In this document: one piece after another, positions 1 through 9,138 of the stretch | Layout: each line of letters begins with the position of its first letter | Position numbering within the stretch: the stretch's first letter is position 1 | The notes under the pieces: model-generated | What the model saw: the letters and a program-made list of their open reading frames with translations, nothing else | What the model was told of the DNA's origin: nothing | The model's database searches: none | Made by a program: the position numbers and the translations under genes | Source: Paracoccaceae bacterium | Lineage (GTDB): Bacteria; Pseudomonadota; Alphaproteobacteria; Rhodobacterales; Rhodobacteraceae | NCBI GenBank assembly: GCA_004153385.1 | Contig: SDAL01000001.1 | Location: 1,879,492 to 1,943,491 of the forward strand | Direction: 5' to 3' | Length of the DNA stretch: 64,000 nucleotides

Positions 1-1
1 T

Positions 2-169
2 GGGCAGGTCACACAGCTGACCGAAACATTGAAACTGGCCCAGAAACGGCTGGTCGAGATGCAACAACAACGCGATGATCTGTCGCGCGCGATTACAGAA
101 CTTGGCGAACAGATCGAATTGGGCGAGCAGACGCTGTCCGAGAAGACGGGAAAAGCCTCTGCTGCCTGA
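2..169 (+). CDS. C-terminal end of a coiled-coil transcriptional regulator, probably MerR family (partial)
   Basis: The frame is open from the window edge to a TGA at 167-169 and encodes the last 55 residues of a protein that starts upstream. The peptide is rich in Leu, Gln, Glu and Arg with heptad-like spacing (for example LKLAQKRLVEMQQQRDDL), so it is a helical coiled coil. MerR-type regulators end in such an antiparallel dimerisation helix, and in Rhodobacteraceae a MerR-family gene often precedes an acyl-CoA dehydrogenase operon like the one that starts 16 nt downstream. The MerR assignment rests on context plus the coiled coil; the DNA-binding domain is outside the window, so another coiled-coil regulator is possible. 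It may control the beta-oxidation genes that follow. Confidence 0.55.
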   Translation, partial: GQVTQLTETLKLAQKRLVEMQQQRDDLSRAITELGEQIELGEQTLSEKTGKASAA

Positions 170-185
170 ATAAGGGAGCAAGGTC

Positions 186-1949
186 ATGCCGCGGTATCAG
201 GCCAATGTCAAAGACATGCAGTTCGTTTTGCATGAGATGTTACAGATCTCGACGGCGGACACGCCCGGATATCAGGATCTGGAGCCGGATTTCACCAAGG
301 CAATCCTGGATGCGGTGGCCCGCGTGGCCACCGAAACACTCACCCCCCTCAATATTTCGGGCGACCGGCAGGGCTGCTGTCTGGATGGGGGGGCTGTCCA
401 CACACCCGACGGGTTCAAACCCGCCTTCAAAGCGCTGCGCGCCGGCGGCTGGACATCGCTTTGTTGCGCGCGCGAGGATGGTGGGGAAGGCCTGCCCTTC
501 TTGATGTATACGGCGGTGGGCGAGATTTTATCCGCTGCCAATATGGCGCTCAATATGTATGCAGGTCTGACCCACGGGGCCTACTCTGCGATTGCCAGAC
601 ACGGATCACCCGACCAGCGCCGCATGTGGCTGCCCAAGCTTGCGAGCTGCGAATGGACCGGCACCATGAACCTGACAGAGCCGCAATGCGGCACCGATCT
701 GGGGCTGATCGGCACGCGCGCGGTGCCCCAAGCCGATGGCAGCTACCGTCTTAGCGGGCAAAAGATCTTCATCTCGGCGGGCGATCACGATCTGGCTGAA
801 AATATCGTGCATCTGGTTCTGGCGCGCACCCCTGATGCGCCGTCGGGCACCAAAGGCCTAAGCCTGTTCATCGTGCCCAAATTCCTGCCCGATGCACAGG
901 GCAGGCCCGGCACCGCAAACGGCGTGTATACCCGTGGCATCGAAGAAAAAATGGGCATCCATGCCTCCCCCACCTGCGCGCTGGACTACGATCAGGCACA
1001 GGGGTGGCTAATGGGTCCGCTGCATGGCGGAATGGCCGCGATGTTCACCATGATGAACGAGGCGCGTCTGGGCGTGGGGCTGCAAGGCTATGCGCTGGCA
1101 GGGGCTGCATATGAGAACGCTCTTGAATATGCCCGCACCCGCAGGCAGGGCCGCGCGCCGTCCGGTCCATTCGATCCCGAGGCGGACGCCGATCCGCTGA
1201 TCGTGCATCCTGATGTACGCCGGATGCTGATGGAGCAGAAATCCTTTGTCGAGGGCGCGCGTGCGCTGGCGTTCTGGGGTGCGAGCTTGATTGACCGCGC
1301 CGAGGCAGGGGACGCGCCGTCCGATGCGCTGGCGTCTTTGCTTACCCCTGTGATCAAGGGGGTGTTGACCGATCGCGGTTTTGACAGCACCGTTCTGGCC
1401 CAGCAGGTGTTCGGCGGCTACGGCTATATAGAGGATACCGGCATGGCCCAGTTCGTGCGCGATGCACGGATCACGATGATTTACGAGGGCGCAAACGGCG
1501 TGCAGGCGCTTGATCTGGTCGGGCGCAAGCTTGGCGCACAAAAGGGTGAGGGTCTGCGGCTTCTTCTGGCGGAAATAGAGGCAGAATGCGCCCGTGCCCG
1601 CGATCTGGCCGAGCTTGTCCCTTTGGCAGATGCACTGACCCAAGGCACGGCAGAGATGATGCAGGCCACCGCCTATCTGGCGCAAACCGGTAAGGCCCAC
1701 CCCGATCAGGCCTTGGCGGGCAGCTATGATTTCATGCATCTTATGGGCCATGTGTGCCTCGGGCTTATGTGGCTGCGCATGGCTTTTGCGGTGCAACACA
1801 GCACGTGGACCGATCAGGGTTTTCTGCAAGCCAAACTCCATACGGCGCAGTATTATCTGACCCGTCACATGCCCGCCTGCGCCATGCACCGCGTGCGGAT
1901 CGAAACGGGTGGCGACAATGTCATGGCCCTGCGCGCGGATGCGTTTTGA
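186..1949 (+). CDS. Acyl-CoA dehydrogenase, long form with extra N- and C-terminal domains (DmdC-like family)
   Basis: A 587-residue FAD-dependent acyl-CoA dehydrogenase that would introduce the alpha-beta double bond in an acyl-CoA and pass electrons to ETF. It starts with the short N-terminal domain typical of the long family (residues 1-35). The substrate/flavin loops MNLTEPQCGTDLG and GQKIFISAGDHD lie near residues 160-200. The catalytic base motif is IYEGANGVQALDL with Glu434, and a C-terminal domain follows from about residue 460. The length of about 590 residues matches the family that includes the 3-methylmercaptopropionyl-CoA dehydrogenase DmdC and its paralogues. The downstream thiolase and FadB-like enzyme make fatty acyl-CoA oxidation more likely than DMSP demethylation. 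The start is preceded by AAGGGAG. It is the first gene of the operon after the regulator. Confidence 0.9.
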   Translation: MPRYQANVKDMQFVLHEMLQISTADTPGYQDLEPDFTKAILDAVARVATETLTPLNISGDRQGCCLDGGAVHTPDGFKPAFKALRAGGWTSLCCAREDGGEGLPFLMYTAVGEILSAANMALNMYAGLTHGAYSAIARHGSPDQRRMWLPKLASCEWTGTMNLTEPQCGTDLGLIGTRAVPQADGSYRLSGQKIFISAGDHDLAENIVHLVLARTPDAPSGTKGLSLFIVPKFLPDAQGRPGTANGVYTRGIEEKMGIHASPTCALDYDQAQGWLMGPLHGGMAAMFTMMNEARLGVGLQGYALAGAAYENALEYARTRRQGRAPSGPFDPEADADPLIVHPDVRRMLMEQKSFVEGARALAFWGASLIDRAEAGDAPSDALASLLTPVIKGVLTDRGFDSTVLAQQVFGGYGYIEDTGMAQFVRDARITMIYEGANGVQALDLVGRKLGAQKGEGLRLLLAEIEAECARARDLAELVPLADALTQGTAEMMQATAYLAQTGKAHPDQALAGSYDFMHLMGHVCLGLMWLRMAFAVQHSTWTDQGFLQAKLHTAQYYLTRHMPACAMHRVRIETGGDNVMALRADAF

Positions 1950-2125
1950 GACACGCAGGCTTGACACAGGCAACTTTGCCGGCATCGGCAAAAGGTCCAG
2001 TGCCACTGCGTACCGCCGGTTTGGGACGCCACGAACTTTACGCGCCCCCTTCCTTTCGCGTCATGCTTGCGCAAGGGTCATAAAGGCAGACGCCATTATG
2101 ATCCAAATACAAAGGACCCCATTCC

Positions 2126-2752
2126 ATGACTGCCTCGCTTTATTGTTTCGGTGAATCTGGCAACGCCTACAAGGCCGCGCTGACCATGACCCTGTCAGGC
2201 TATGACTGGACGCCGGTCTTCGTAGATTTTTTCCACGGCGAAACCCGCACTCCCGAATTTCGGGCGATCAACCCGATGGGCGAATGTCCGGTCTTCGTTG
2301 AAAACGATGTCACACTTGCGCAATCCGGCCTGATCCAGCTGCATATAGCCGGGCTGACCGGCCAGTTTCAGGGTGATGATGCGGCCGAAGTGCTGCGCTG
2401 GCTGTTTTGGGACAACCACAAAGGTTCCAGCCAGTTCGGGGCCTTGCGTTTCATGAAACACTTCCTGCCTGCCGAGAAACGCTCGGATGCGGTCATAGGC
2501 TGGCTTTCGGGACGGGTGGAGGCCGCCCTTGCCACGCTGGAGGCCCATCTTGCATCCCGTGAATGGATCGTGGGCGCCACTCCCAGCATCGCCGATTTCG
2601 CCTGTGCGGGATATCTTTTCTATCCAGAGACGTTCGGCTTCGATCCTGTGCGCTTCCCCGCGACAGGTCGCTGGCTGGAACGCATTCGCGCCCTGCCGAA
2701 CTGGGCACACCCCTATGACATGATGCCGGGCCATCCTTCCGAGCGGGCCTGA
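2126..2752 (+). CDS. Glutathione S-transferase family protein
   Basis: A 208-residue soluble protein with the two-domain GST layout. The thioredoxin-like N-terminal half (residues 1-80) has a possible catalytic Ser in GESGNAYKA near residue 10 and the cis-proline segment NPMGECPVFV near residue 52. The C-terminal half is all-helical with the N-cap segment PSIADFACAGYLF near residue 150. Such proteins conjugate glutathione to electrophiles or act as glutathione-dependent reductases; the substrate cannot be read from sequence. It sits between the acyl-CoA dehydrogenase and the thiolase on the same strand, 34 nt ahead of the thiolase start, so it is probably co-transcribed. A 176-nt gap separates it from the dehydrogenase. 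Confidence 0.88.
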   Translation: MTASLYCFGESGNAYKAALTMTLSGYDWTPVFVDFFHGETRTPEFRAINPMGECPVFVENDVTLAQSGLIQLHIAGLTGQFQGDDAAEVLRWLFWDNHKGSSQFGALRFMKHFLPAEKRSDAVIGWLSGRVEAALATLEAHLASREWIVGATPSIADFACAGYLFYPETFGFDPVRFPATGRWLERIRALPNWAHPYDMMPGHPSERA

Positions 2753-2785
2753 CGCCACCCCCACCAGACACATACCGGAGGCCAG

Positions 2786-4000
2786 ATGATGATCGATGCT
2801 TTTATCTATGATGCCTGTCGCAGCCCGCGTGGCCGTGGTCGGGCCGACGGGGCGCTTCACGAGGTCACGGCCCTGTCGCTATCGGCACAGATGCTGGATG
2901 CGCTCAAGGCGCGCAATACCCTGCCACCCGATGCGCTGGAGGATGTGATCTGGGGCAATGTCACACAGATTGGTGAACAGGGCGGCTGTCTGGCGCGGTC
3001 TGCTGTTATGGCCTCCGGTTTTGCCGACAGTGTGCCGGGCCTGTCGATCAACCGCTTTTGCGCAAGCGGGTTGGAGGCTGTGAACCTTGCCGCCAACCAG
3101 ATCCGCGCGGGCAGCGGGTCGGCCTATATCGCGGGCGGGGTCGAGATGATGAGCCGTGTGGCGATGGGCAGTGATGGCGCGGCGGTGGCGGTTGATCCCA
3201 CCCTTGCGCTGGGGGCCCGCATCGTGCCCCAAGGGATCTCTGCCGATCTGATCGCCACCGAATACGGGTTTGACCGCGCGCAATGCGATGCCTGGGCTGC
3301 GCAATCGCAGCACCGTGCACACGCGGCATGGCAAGATAAACGGTTCGATCGCGCCATTGTGCCGGTCTACGACCAGAACGGGCTGGTGATACTGGACCGC
3401 GATGAGCATATGCGCCCGGACACCACGGCGGATACTCTGGCCGCGCTCACCCCGGCCTTTCAGACGATAGGCGAGCAGATGCCGGGCTTTGATGCGGTCG
3501 CGCGCCTGCGCTATCCGCATCTGGAACGGATCTCCCATGTGCATCATGCGGGCAACAGCTCAGGGATTGTGGACGGGGCCGCCGCGCTTTTGCTCGGCAC
3601 GCGCGAATTTGGCGCCGCCCACGGCCTGACACCACGCGCGCGCATCCGTGCAAGCGCAAAGATCGGCTGCGACCCTACGATCATGCTCACCGGTCCGGTG
3701 CCCGTCACGCAAAAGCTTCTGCGCGAGCAGGGAATGGACATCGCGGATATTGATCTGTTCGAGGTCAACGAGGCGTTCTCCGCAGTGGTACTGCTGTTCT
3801 TGCAGGCCTTCGGGCTGGGGCCCGAGCGTGTGAATGTAAATGGCGGGGCCATTGCCATGGGCCATCCGCTCGGGGCGACAGGCGCGATCATTCTGGGCAC
3901 ATTGCTGGACGAACTGGAGCGCCGCGATCTGCACACAGGGCTTGCCACGTTATGCGTGGCCTCCGGCATGGGGGTTGCCACACTCATCGAACGGGTCTGA
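2786..4000 (+). CDS. Acetyl-CoA C-acyltransferase (thiolase)
   Basis: A 404-residue thiolase that cleaves 3-ketoacyl-CoA with CoA, or condenses acetyl-CoA in reverse. The nucleophilic cysteine is Cys92 in NRFCASGLEA, and the C-terminal catalytic residues are His360 in GGAIAMGHPLGATGA and Cys390 in LCVASGMGVA. The size is normal for the family. The start is preceded by CCGGAGG; a second in-frame ATG follows immediately. It is flanked by the GST gene and, 39 nt downstream, by the FadB-like gene, so the three enzymatic steps of beta-oxidation lie in one transcription unit. Chain-length preference cannot be decided from sequence. Confidence 0.93.
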   Translation: MMIDAFIYDACRSPRGRGRADGALHEVTALSLSAQMLDALKARNTLPPDALEDVIWGNVTQIGEQGGCLARSAVMASGFADSVPGLSINRFCASGLEAVNLAANQIRAGSGSAYIAGGVEMMSRVAMGSDGAAVAVDPTLALGARIVPQGISADLIATEYGFDRAQCDAWAAQSQHRAHAAWQDKRFDRAIVPVYDQNGLVILDRDEHMRPDTTADTLAALTPAFQTIGEQMPGFDAVARLRYPHLERISHVHHAGNSSGIVDGAAALLLGTREFGAAHGLTPRARIRASAKIGCDPTIMLTGPVPVTQKLLREQGMDIADIDLFEVNEAFSAVVLLFLQAFGLGPERVNVNGGAIAMGHPLGATGAIILGTLLDELERRDLHTGLATLCVASGMGVATLIERV

Positions 4001-4039
4001 CGCCCCCAGCGAGGGCGCGCATCAACAGGAAGGCGCATT

Positions 4040-6217
4040 ATGACACAAGATTTCCACTATACGCTGGAAGATGGAATCGCGATCATCATCTGGGACCAGC
4101 CTCACCGTTCGATGAACGTCATGACCTCCGAGGCGTTCGCGACCCTTGACGAGATGATGACACATGCGCTCGACGATGCCCATGTGCGCGGCATTATCCT
4201 GACGTCGGGCAAGGCGGATTTTGCAGCCGGCATGGATCTGGCCGAAGTGGCACAGATGAAGACCCAAGGACCGCGTGCGATCTTTGACGCGGTGATGAAG
4301 ATGCACGCCATTTTGCGCCGGATAGAGCGGGCGGGGATGGACCCGGCAACCCGCCAGGGCGGAAAACCGGTGGCCGCGGTCTTGCCGGGCACCGGCCTAG
4401 GGATCGGGCTGGAATTGCCGCTGGCCTGCCACCGTATCTTTGTGAAAGATCGCGAAGATGCCAGAATAGGCCTGCCCGAGATAAAGGTCGGCCTGTTTCC
4501 CGGTGGCGGTGGAACCACACGGCTGGTGCGCAAACTGGGCCTGATGGCCGCCGCGCCCGTCTTGCTGGAGGGCCGGATCATGACCCCGAAAGCCGCGCAG
4601 AAGGCCGGTCTGATCGACGAGGTCTGTGCCGATCCCATGCAGGCCGCCCGCGACTGGATTGCACAGGCAGCCCCCGATGATCTTGTCAAACCGTGGGACA
4701 AACCCGGCTGGTCGATGCCCGGTGGCGCCCCCTACAGCGCGCAAGGCTTCATGACCTTTGCAGGTGCATCGGCCATGATCAACGCACGCACCAAGGGTGC
4801 CTATATGGCCCCCAAGGCACTGATATCGGCGGTATATGAAGGGGCGCTCGTGCCCTTTGATCTGGCGCTGAAGATCGAGGCGCGCTGGTTCACCCATGTG
4901 GTATGTCACCCGCAGTCGGGCGCTATGATCAATACACTGTTTGTGAACAAGAGCGCGCTGGAAAAAGGGGCGCGCCGGCCTGATCTGCCCGCACAGCCCA
5001 CCGCGCATCTGGGGATCATCGGGGCCGGAATGATGGGGGCCGGCATCGCCCTTGGCGCGGCCCGCGCCGGTATCACGGTCACTTTGCTGGATCTGGATGC
5101 CGCCCGCACCGAGCAGGGCAAAGGCTATTGCGCCGGCTTTTACGACAAGGCCATCAAGCGCGGCACCGCCACGCCCGCGCAAAAAGCCGACGTGCTGGAT
5201 CGGATCACCACGACCACGGATATGGACACCCTCTGCCGCTGCGACATGGTGATCGAGGCGGTTTTCGAGGACCCCGAGATCAAGGCAAACGTCCTTGCCC
5301 AAGCGGCGCGTATTCTGCCCGACATGGCGGTTTTAGCCACCAACACCTCCAGCTTGCCGATCACCGGTCTGGCGCAGGCCTGCAAAGATCCGGCGCGGTT
5401 TGTGGGGATCCATTTCTTCTCGCCCGCCGAAACGATGCCGCTTGTCGAGATTATCACCACCGCCCGGACCGATCCGGCCACTGTCGCGCGGGCCTTCGAT
5501 CTGGCCCGGCAAATGCGCAAGACCCCGATTATCGTTTCGGATGCGCGGTTCTTTTACGCCAACCGCTGTATCACCCCCTATCTTAACGAAGGTCTGAGGC
5601 TGCTGGAGGAAGGCGCATCGCCTGCGCTGATCGAAAACGCCGCAGTGATGCTGGGCATGCCACTGGGTCCGCTGCAGTTGATTGACGAGGTATCGCTCGA
5701 TCTGGCGGCAGGTATCGCCAAAGCGACCCGCGCGGCGCAAGGTGCAGATTATGCCGACCACACGGCCGAAGCCGTGGTCGGCGCCATGATTGCGCAAGAC
5801 CGCCACGGGCGCAAAAGCGGCGCGGGATTTTATCAATACGATGCGGACGGAAAACGCCAGGCGTTGTGGCCGGGGCTGGGGCAGCTCTTTGCGCGCCGCG
5901 CTGATCCCCCCTTGGAGGAGGTTCAAAACCGGTTGCTGCTGATCCAGACGCTGGAAGCCGTGCGCGCCTTCGAGGCAGGTGTTATCCATGATATCCGCGA
6001 GGCCGATGTGGGGGCCATTCTTGGCTGGGGCTTTGCGCCGTGGTCGGGCGGGCCGTTTTCATGGATCGATATGGTGGGCGTCGATAGGGTTGTGGCCATG
6101 ACAGAGGATCTGGCCGTGCGGTGTGGTCCCCGCTTCGGCGTGCCGCCGCTTCTGGCGCGGATGAAGGCGGATGGACGACGGTTTTACCAAAGCGGGGGCA
6201 CGCCCGTGGCGCACTAG
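4040..6217 (+). CDS. Bifunctional enoyl-CoA hydratase / 3-hydroxyacyl-CoA dehydrogenase (FadB/FadJ type)
   Basis: A 725-residue fusion. Residues 1-190 form a crotonase domain with an oxyanion-hole segment GKADFAAGMDLAE, GTGLGIGLELPLACHR and the catalytic Glu in LPEIKVGLFPGGGG. From about residue 318 a Rossmann fold binds NAD (GIIGAGMMGAGIALGAARAG), followed by the dehydrogenase domains with the His of GIHFFSPAETMPL. It would hydrate trans-2-enoyl-CoA and oxidise the resulting 3-hydroxyacyl-CoA. The start is preceded by AGGAAGGCG. It is the last gene of the beta-oxidation operon; the next gene has its own candidate promoter. I leave the symbol blank because alphaproteobacterial genomes often carry several fadB/fadJ paralogues. 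Confidence 0.93.
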   Translation: MTQDFHYTLEDGIAIIIWDQPHRSMNVMTSEAFATLDEMMTHALDDAHVRGIILTSGKADFAAGMDLAEVAQMKTQGPRAIFDAVMKMHAILRRIERAGMDPATRQGGKPVAAVLPGTGLGIGLELPLACHRIFVKDREDARIGLPEIKVGLFPGGGGTTRLVRKLGLMAAAPVLLEGRIMTPKAAQKAGLIDEVCADPMQAARDWIAQAAPDDLVKPWDKPGWSMPGGAPYSAQGFMTFAGASAMINARTKGAYMAPKALISAVYEGALVPFDLALKIEARWFTHVVCHPQSGAMINTLFVNKSALEKGARRPDLPAQPTAHLGIIGAGMMGAGIALGAARAGITVTLLDLDAARTEQGKGYCAGFYDKAIKRGTATPAQKADVLDRITTTTDMDTLCRCDMVIEAVFEDPEIKANVLAQAARILPDMAVLATNTSSLPITGLAQACKDPARFVGIHFFSPAETMPLVEIITTARTDPATVARAFDLARQMRKTPIIVSDARFFYANRCITPYLNEGLRLLEEGASPALIENAAVMLGMPLGPLQLIDEVSLDLAAGIAKATRAAQGADYADHTAEAVVGAMIAQDRHGRKSGAGFYQYDADGKRQALWPGLGQLFARRADPPLEEVQNRLLLIQTLEAVRAFEAGVIHDIREADVGAILGWGFAPWSGGPFSWIDMVGVDRVVAMTEDLAVRCGPRFGVPPLLARMKADGRRFYQSGGTPVAH

Positions 6218-6336
6218 ACCCGAACACAGGCCAAGGCGGGGACGGGATGGGCGGAATTTTGACTGCTATCCGCAAAAACTCTGCGTGAAACATGCGGTTA
6301 AATCTGTGAATTCAAGCGCCTTTATGCTGGCGTCGA

Positions 6337-6364
6337 TTGACCCTGCGCGTTGTTAGGCTATCTT
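6337..6364 (+). promoter_or_regulatory. Candidate sigma-70 promoter for the 6394 gene
   Basis: TTGACC at 6337-6342 and TATCTT at 6359-6364 are separated by 16 nt and lie 30 nt ahead of the ATG at 6394. A TTG in the -35 box could be mistaken for an upstream start codon; the promoter reading supports the ATG instead. Confidence 0.42.
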
Positions 6365-6393
6365 CATGCTCGAACAAGAGCAGAAATGAGCGG

Positions 6394-7413
6394 ATGACCG
6401 TCCTACCGAATTATGACCGACTTGAAGCCTCTGGTACTTGGCGCGAAAGCTCGGACGCAAGCCCGCGCGACGTCATAGTTACATTCGGTAAAACGACCAT
6501 CGTCCTGTCGGACCCCAAAACCAGCAAAGTGCTGGCGCATTGGTCGCTCCCCGCCATCCATTATCGCAATCCCGCAAAAACGCCTGCGGTGTTTTCTCCG
6601 CTGCCCGAAGGCGATGAAACGCTTGAGGTCGATGACGAGACAATGATCAAGGCCATCACGCAGGTCCATCAGGTCATCGCCTCGCGCAAGTCCCAACCGG
6701 GGCGCGTTCGGGGTGTGGCGCTGGCAGGGCTTGTGGCTGTGGTCGTCGTTGCCGGCCTGATATTCGTGCCCGATATCGTTATCCGTCATGCGGCCAAGGT
6801 GGCCCCGATCCCCACACGGGTTGAACTGGGCCAGAAGATCCTGCGCGATCTGACACGCTCCACAGGGCCGGTCTGTGCCGCCAGTGCAAGCGAGGACGCG
6901 ATCCACGCGCTGACGCGACGCATTCCGGGAACATCGCAGATTGCCGTAGTCCCCGACGCCCTAAAGGGCGGATTGCGCCTGCCCGGCGGTTTGACGGTGC
7001 TGGGCCGCGATACGATCGAGGGGCCGGACACGCCCGAGGTTGCGGCAGGCTATCTGATTGCCGCAGCCACCCAAGCGCGCACACGCGATCCGCTGCTGCA
7101 TTTCCTGAACTGGGCCGGTGTGGGCACCTCCATTCGCCTGCTGACCACCGGCAACCTGCCAGCCAAGGACATCAAGGGCTATGGTGCGTCCTTGTTGCGC
7201 AACCCGCCAGACCCCCTGCCCCCCAAGGCGCTGTTACAGGCATTTGATGATGCAGGCGTATCATCAACACCCTATGCGTTCGCGCGTGATCCCAGCGGCG
7301 AAAGCGTGCTGCGCCTGATCGAGGCAGACCCCTTCAAAGGCGCGCCGGCGCCGCGCGCCGTTCTGGATGACAGCGAATGGGTGGCCTTGCAGGAAATCTG
7401 CATGCCGGAATGA
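6394..7413 (+). CDS. Conserved hypothetical protein with one central membrane segment
   Basis: A 339-residue protein I cannot assign to a named family. The N-terminal ~110 residues are hydrophilic and would be cytoplasmic. They are followed by a single strongly hydrophobic segment (GVALAGLVAVVVVAGLIFVP) and about 200 residues that would then face the periplasm, containing an isolated Cys near residue 160. The TTG upstream at 6337 would lengthen it by 19 residues, but that stretch lacks a ribosome site and overlaps a good promoter, so the ATG is preferred. It is a single-gene unit that converges on ccmE. It could be an anchored envelope or stress protein; no catalytic motif is visible. Confidence 0.7.
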   Translation: MTVLPNYDRLEASGTWRESSDASPRDVIVTFGKTTIVLSDPKTSKVLAHWSLPAIHYRNPAKTPAVFSPLPEGDETLEVDDETMIKAITQVHQVIASRKSQPGRVRGVALAGLVAVVVVAGLIFVPDIVIRHAAKVAPIPTRVELGQKILRDLTRSTGPVCAASASEDAIHALTRRIPGTSQIAVVPDALKGGLRLPGGLTVLGRDTIEGPDTPEVAAGYLIAAATQARTRDPLLHFLNWAGVGTSIRLLTTGNLPAKDIKGYGASLLRNPPDPLPPKALLQAFDDAGVSSTPYAFARDPSGESVLRLIEADPFKGAPAPRAVLDDSEWVALQEICMPE

Positions 7414-7540
7414 TGCGTGATAGCCGTAAAACGCGCGCAGCATGCCGTTCAGGGTGGAAGAGACCCGCATAAGGCCATCCCCACCGGCGCACACCGCTCT
7501 GCCCCATACCCCACCGCTTGACCCGGGGCAGTGCCTCGCC

Positions 7541-7574
7541 CTCAGCACCTCGGCTTTCTCAGCACCTCGGCTTG
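7541..7574. repeat. Two tandem 17-nt repeats downstream of ccmE
   Basis: Units 7541-7557 and 7558-7574 both read CTCAGCACCTCGGCTT with only the last base different. A degenerate third unit follows at 7575-7591. They lie just beyond the ccmE stop codon. Confidence 0.85.
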
Positions 7575-7580
7575 CTCAGG

Positions 7581-7612
7581 GCCTCAGCTTTGGGGGGCCT
7601 CAGCTTTGGGGG
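7581..7612. repeat. Perfect tandem 16-nt repeat overlapping the 3' end of ccmE
   Basis: Units 7581-7596 and 7597-7612 both read GCCTCAGCTTTGGGGG. The second unit contains the last codons and the TGA of ccmE, so the duplication sits across the gene end. Confidence 0.88.
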
Positions 7613-8043
7613 GCCTCGTAGACGCCCTGCGCCTTCAGCGCATCGACGACTTCCTTGGGCATGTAGTTCTCGTCGTGCTTGGCCAGTATTTCGGAGGCCA
7701 CAAACACCCCGCCCTGCATCTGTCCCGTGCCGACCATACCTTGGCCTTCCTTGAACAGATCGGGCAGTACACCCTTGAACCGCGCAGGCACCGTGGCCCC
7801 ACCATCGGTCACCTCAAAATGGATCGTGCCGTCAGGGTCACGCTGGAGGGAGCCATCCGCCACCAGTCCGCCCAGACGGAACACCTCGTTTTGGGCGGGC
7901 GGCGATGTGGCCAGTTGCGACGGCGCACGGAAATAGTTGATCCCGTCACGAAACGCAAAGCCGATCAGCCCGACTGAGAGCACAAGCGCCACCCCAGCCA
8001 TGACAAGCACCTGAATTCTGCGTTTCTTCTTGAGTGATTTCAT
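7600..8043 (-). CDS. ccmE: Cytochrome c maturation protein CcmE (haem chaperone)
   Basis: A 147-residue periplasmic haem chaperone with one N-terminal membrane anchor (residues 10-31, after KKKRR). The hallmark KHDENYMP motif carries His123, which would bind haem covalently, and Tyr127. It would take haem from CcmC and hand it to CcmF/H for attachment to apocytochromes. I start it at the ATG at 8043, as homologues begin MKSLKKKRR. An in-frame TTG at 8052 is possible and is closer to AAGGGAG. The ccmF and ccmH genes that commonly follow ccmE in this family are absent: downstream are tandem repeats and a convergent gene. argC lies upstream on the same strand. Confidence 0.93.
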   Translation of the reverse strand: MKSLKKKRRIQVLVMAGVALVLSVGLIGFAFRDGINYFRAPSQLATSPPAQNEVFRLGGLVADGSLQRDPDGTIHFEVTDGGATVPARFKGVLPDLFKEGQGMVGTGQMQGGVFVASEILAKHDENYMPKEVVDALKAQGVYEAPQS

Positions 8044-8094
8044 CGCCGCCAACAGGCTCCCTTATCGCCGCAGTACCGTTTCGAGAACACCCGA

Positions 8095-9138
8095 TCAGGG
8101 GAACACAGGCGCCAGCATCAGCCCTGCGGTTTCCTCAAGGCCCAGCATCAGGTTCGCATTTTGAAGCGCCTGACCGGAGGACCCTTTGCACAGGTTGTCA
8201 AGCGCGACCACCACAAGCGCACGCCCCGCGATCCGGTCCGCACTGACCCCGATATGCACGAAATTCGATCCGCCCACCGAGCGGGTCGAGGGCATGGCAC
8301 CAAACGGCAGCACCTCGATAAACACCTCGTCGTCATAGCGCGCCACCAACGCATCATAGACCGCCTGCGCATCCCCTTTGACATAGGCAGACGCAAGGAT
8401 ACCACGGTTCATCGGCACCAGATGCGGTGTGAACTGAACCAGCACCGGACGTCCGGCAAGCTTGGAAAACTCCTGATCGAATTCGCCCAAATGCCGGTGC
8501 TTGCCGCCTGCGGAATAAGGATAGGCGCCGCCCGACAGCTCTGCATGCAGCAGATTTTCCTTGAGCGCACGCCCCGCCCCCGAAACCCCGTTTTTCAGAT
8601 CCAGCAGGATATCATCCAGATCGATCACACCGGCCTCGATCAGCGGGCGGATCGCATATTGACCAGCCGCCGCATTACAACCCGTGCCCGCACAAAGCCG
8701 CGTATTGCGGATGTCGTCACGGTAGAATTCGGTCAGGCCGTAGACGGCCTCTTTTTGCATTTCGGTCGCGATATGCGCCTTGCCATACCATTTTTCATAT
8801 TCAGCCGGATCACGCAGCCGGAAGTCGGCAGACAGATCGACAACCTTCAGATCCTTGGGCAGCTCCTTGATGACCGCCTGCGATGTGGCATGCGGCAGGG
8901 CGCAAAACGCCAGATCGACCGTGCTGAAATCGATCTCTTCGATCTTGACCAGATCAGGCAGGTCGAGATGGCGCAGATGCGGAAATACATCGCCCATCGC
9001 CATACCGGCCTTTCGCTCGCCAGACAGCGCCACAATCTGCATCGTGGGATGGGTCGCGATCAGGCGGACAAGCTCCGCCCCGGTATATCCGGAGGCACCA
9101 AGGATAGCGATCTTGTGGGTCATGGGCTTGTGGGTCAT
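8095..9138 (-). CDS. argC: N-acetyl-gamma-glutamyl-phosphate reductase
   Basis: A 347-residue enzyme of arginine biosynthesis that reduces N-acetylglutamyl phosphate to the semialdehyde with NADPH. The Rossmann motif GASGYTG is at residues 14-20, and the catalytic cysteine is probably Cys154 in CAGTGCNAAAG, with a conserved His in [10 protein letters not shown]. The start has CGGAGG nine nt upstream. The first 15 nt of the coding sequence region are a perfect tandem duplication, so the N-terminus reads MTHK-P-MTHK with a second possible start at 9123. ccmE follows 51 nt downstream on the same strand. Confidence 0.94.
   Translation of the reverse strand: MTHKPMTHKIAILGASGYTGAELVRLIATHPTMQIVALSGERKAGMAMGDVFPHLRHLDLPDLVKIEEIDFSTVDLAFCALPHATSQAVIKELPKDLKVVDLSADFRLRDPAEYEKWYGKAHIATEMQKEAVYGLTEFYRDDIRNTRLCAGTGCNAAAGQYAIRPLIEAGVIDLDDILLDLKNGVSGAGRALKENLLHAELSGGAYPYSAGGKHRHLGEFDQEFSKLAGRPVLVQFTPHLVPMNRGILASAYVKGDAQAVYDALVARYDDEVFIEVLPFGAMPSTRSVGGSNFVHIGVSADRIAGRALVVVALDNLCKGSSGQALQNANLMLGLEETAGLMLAPVFP

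Noticed and set aside
1975-1992. Small hairpin TTTGCCG/CGGCAAA between the dehydrogenase and GST genes
   Set aside because: A 7-bp stem without a T-run; too short to call a terminator or operator.
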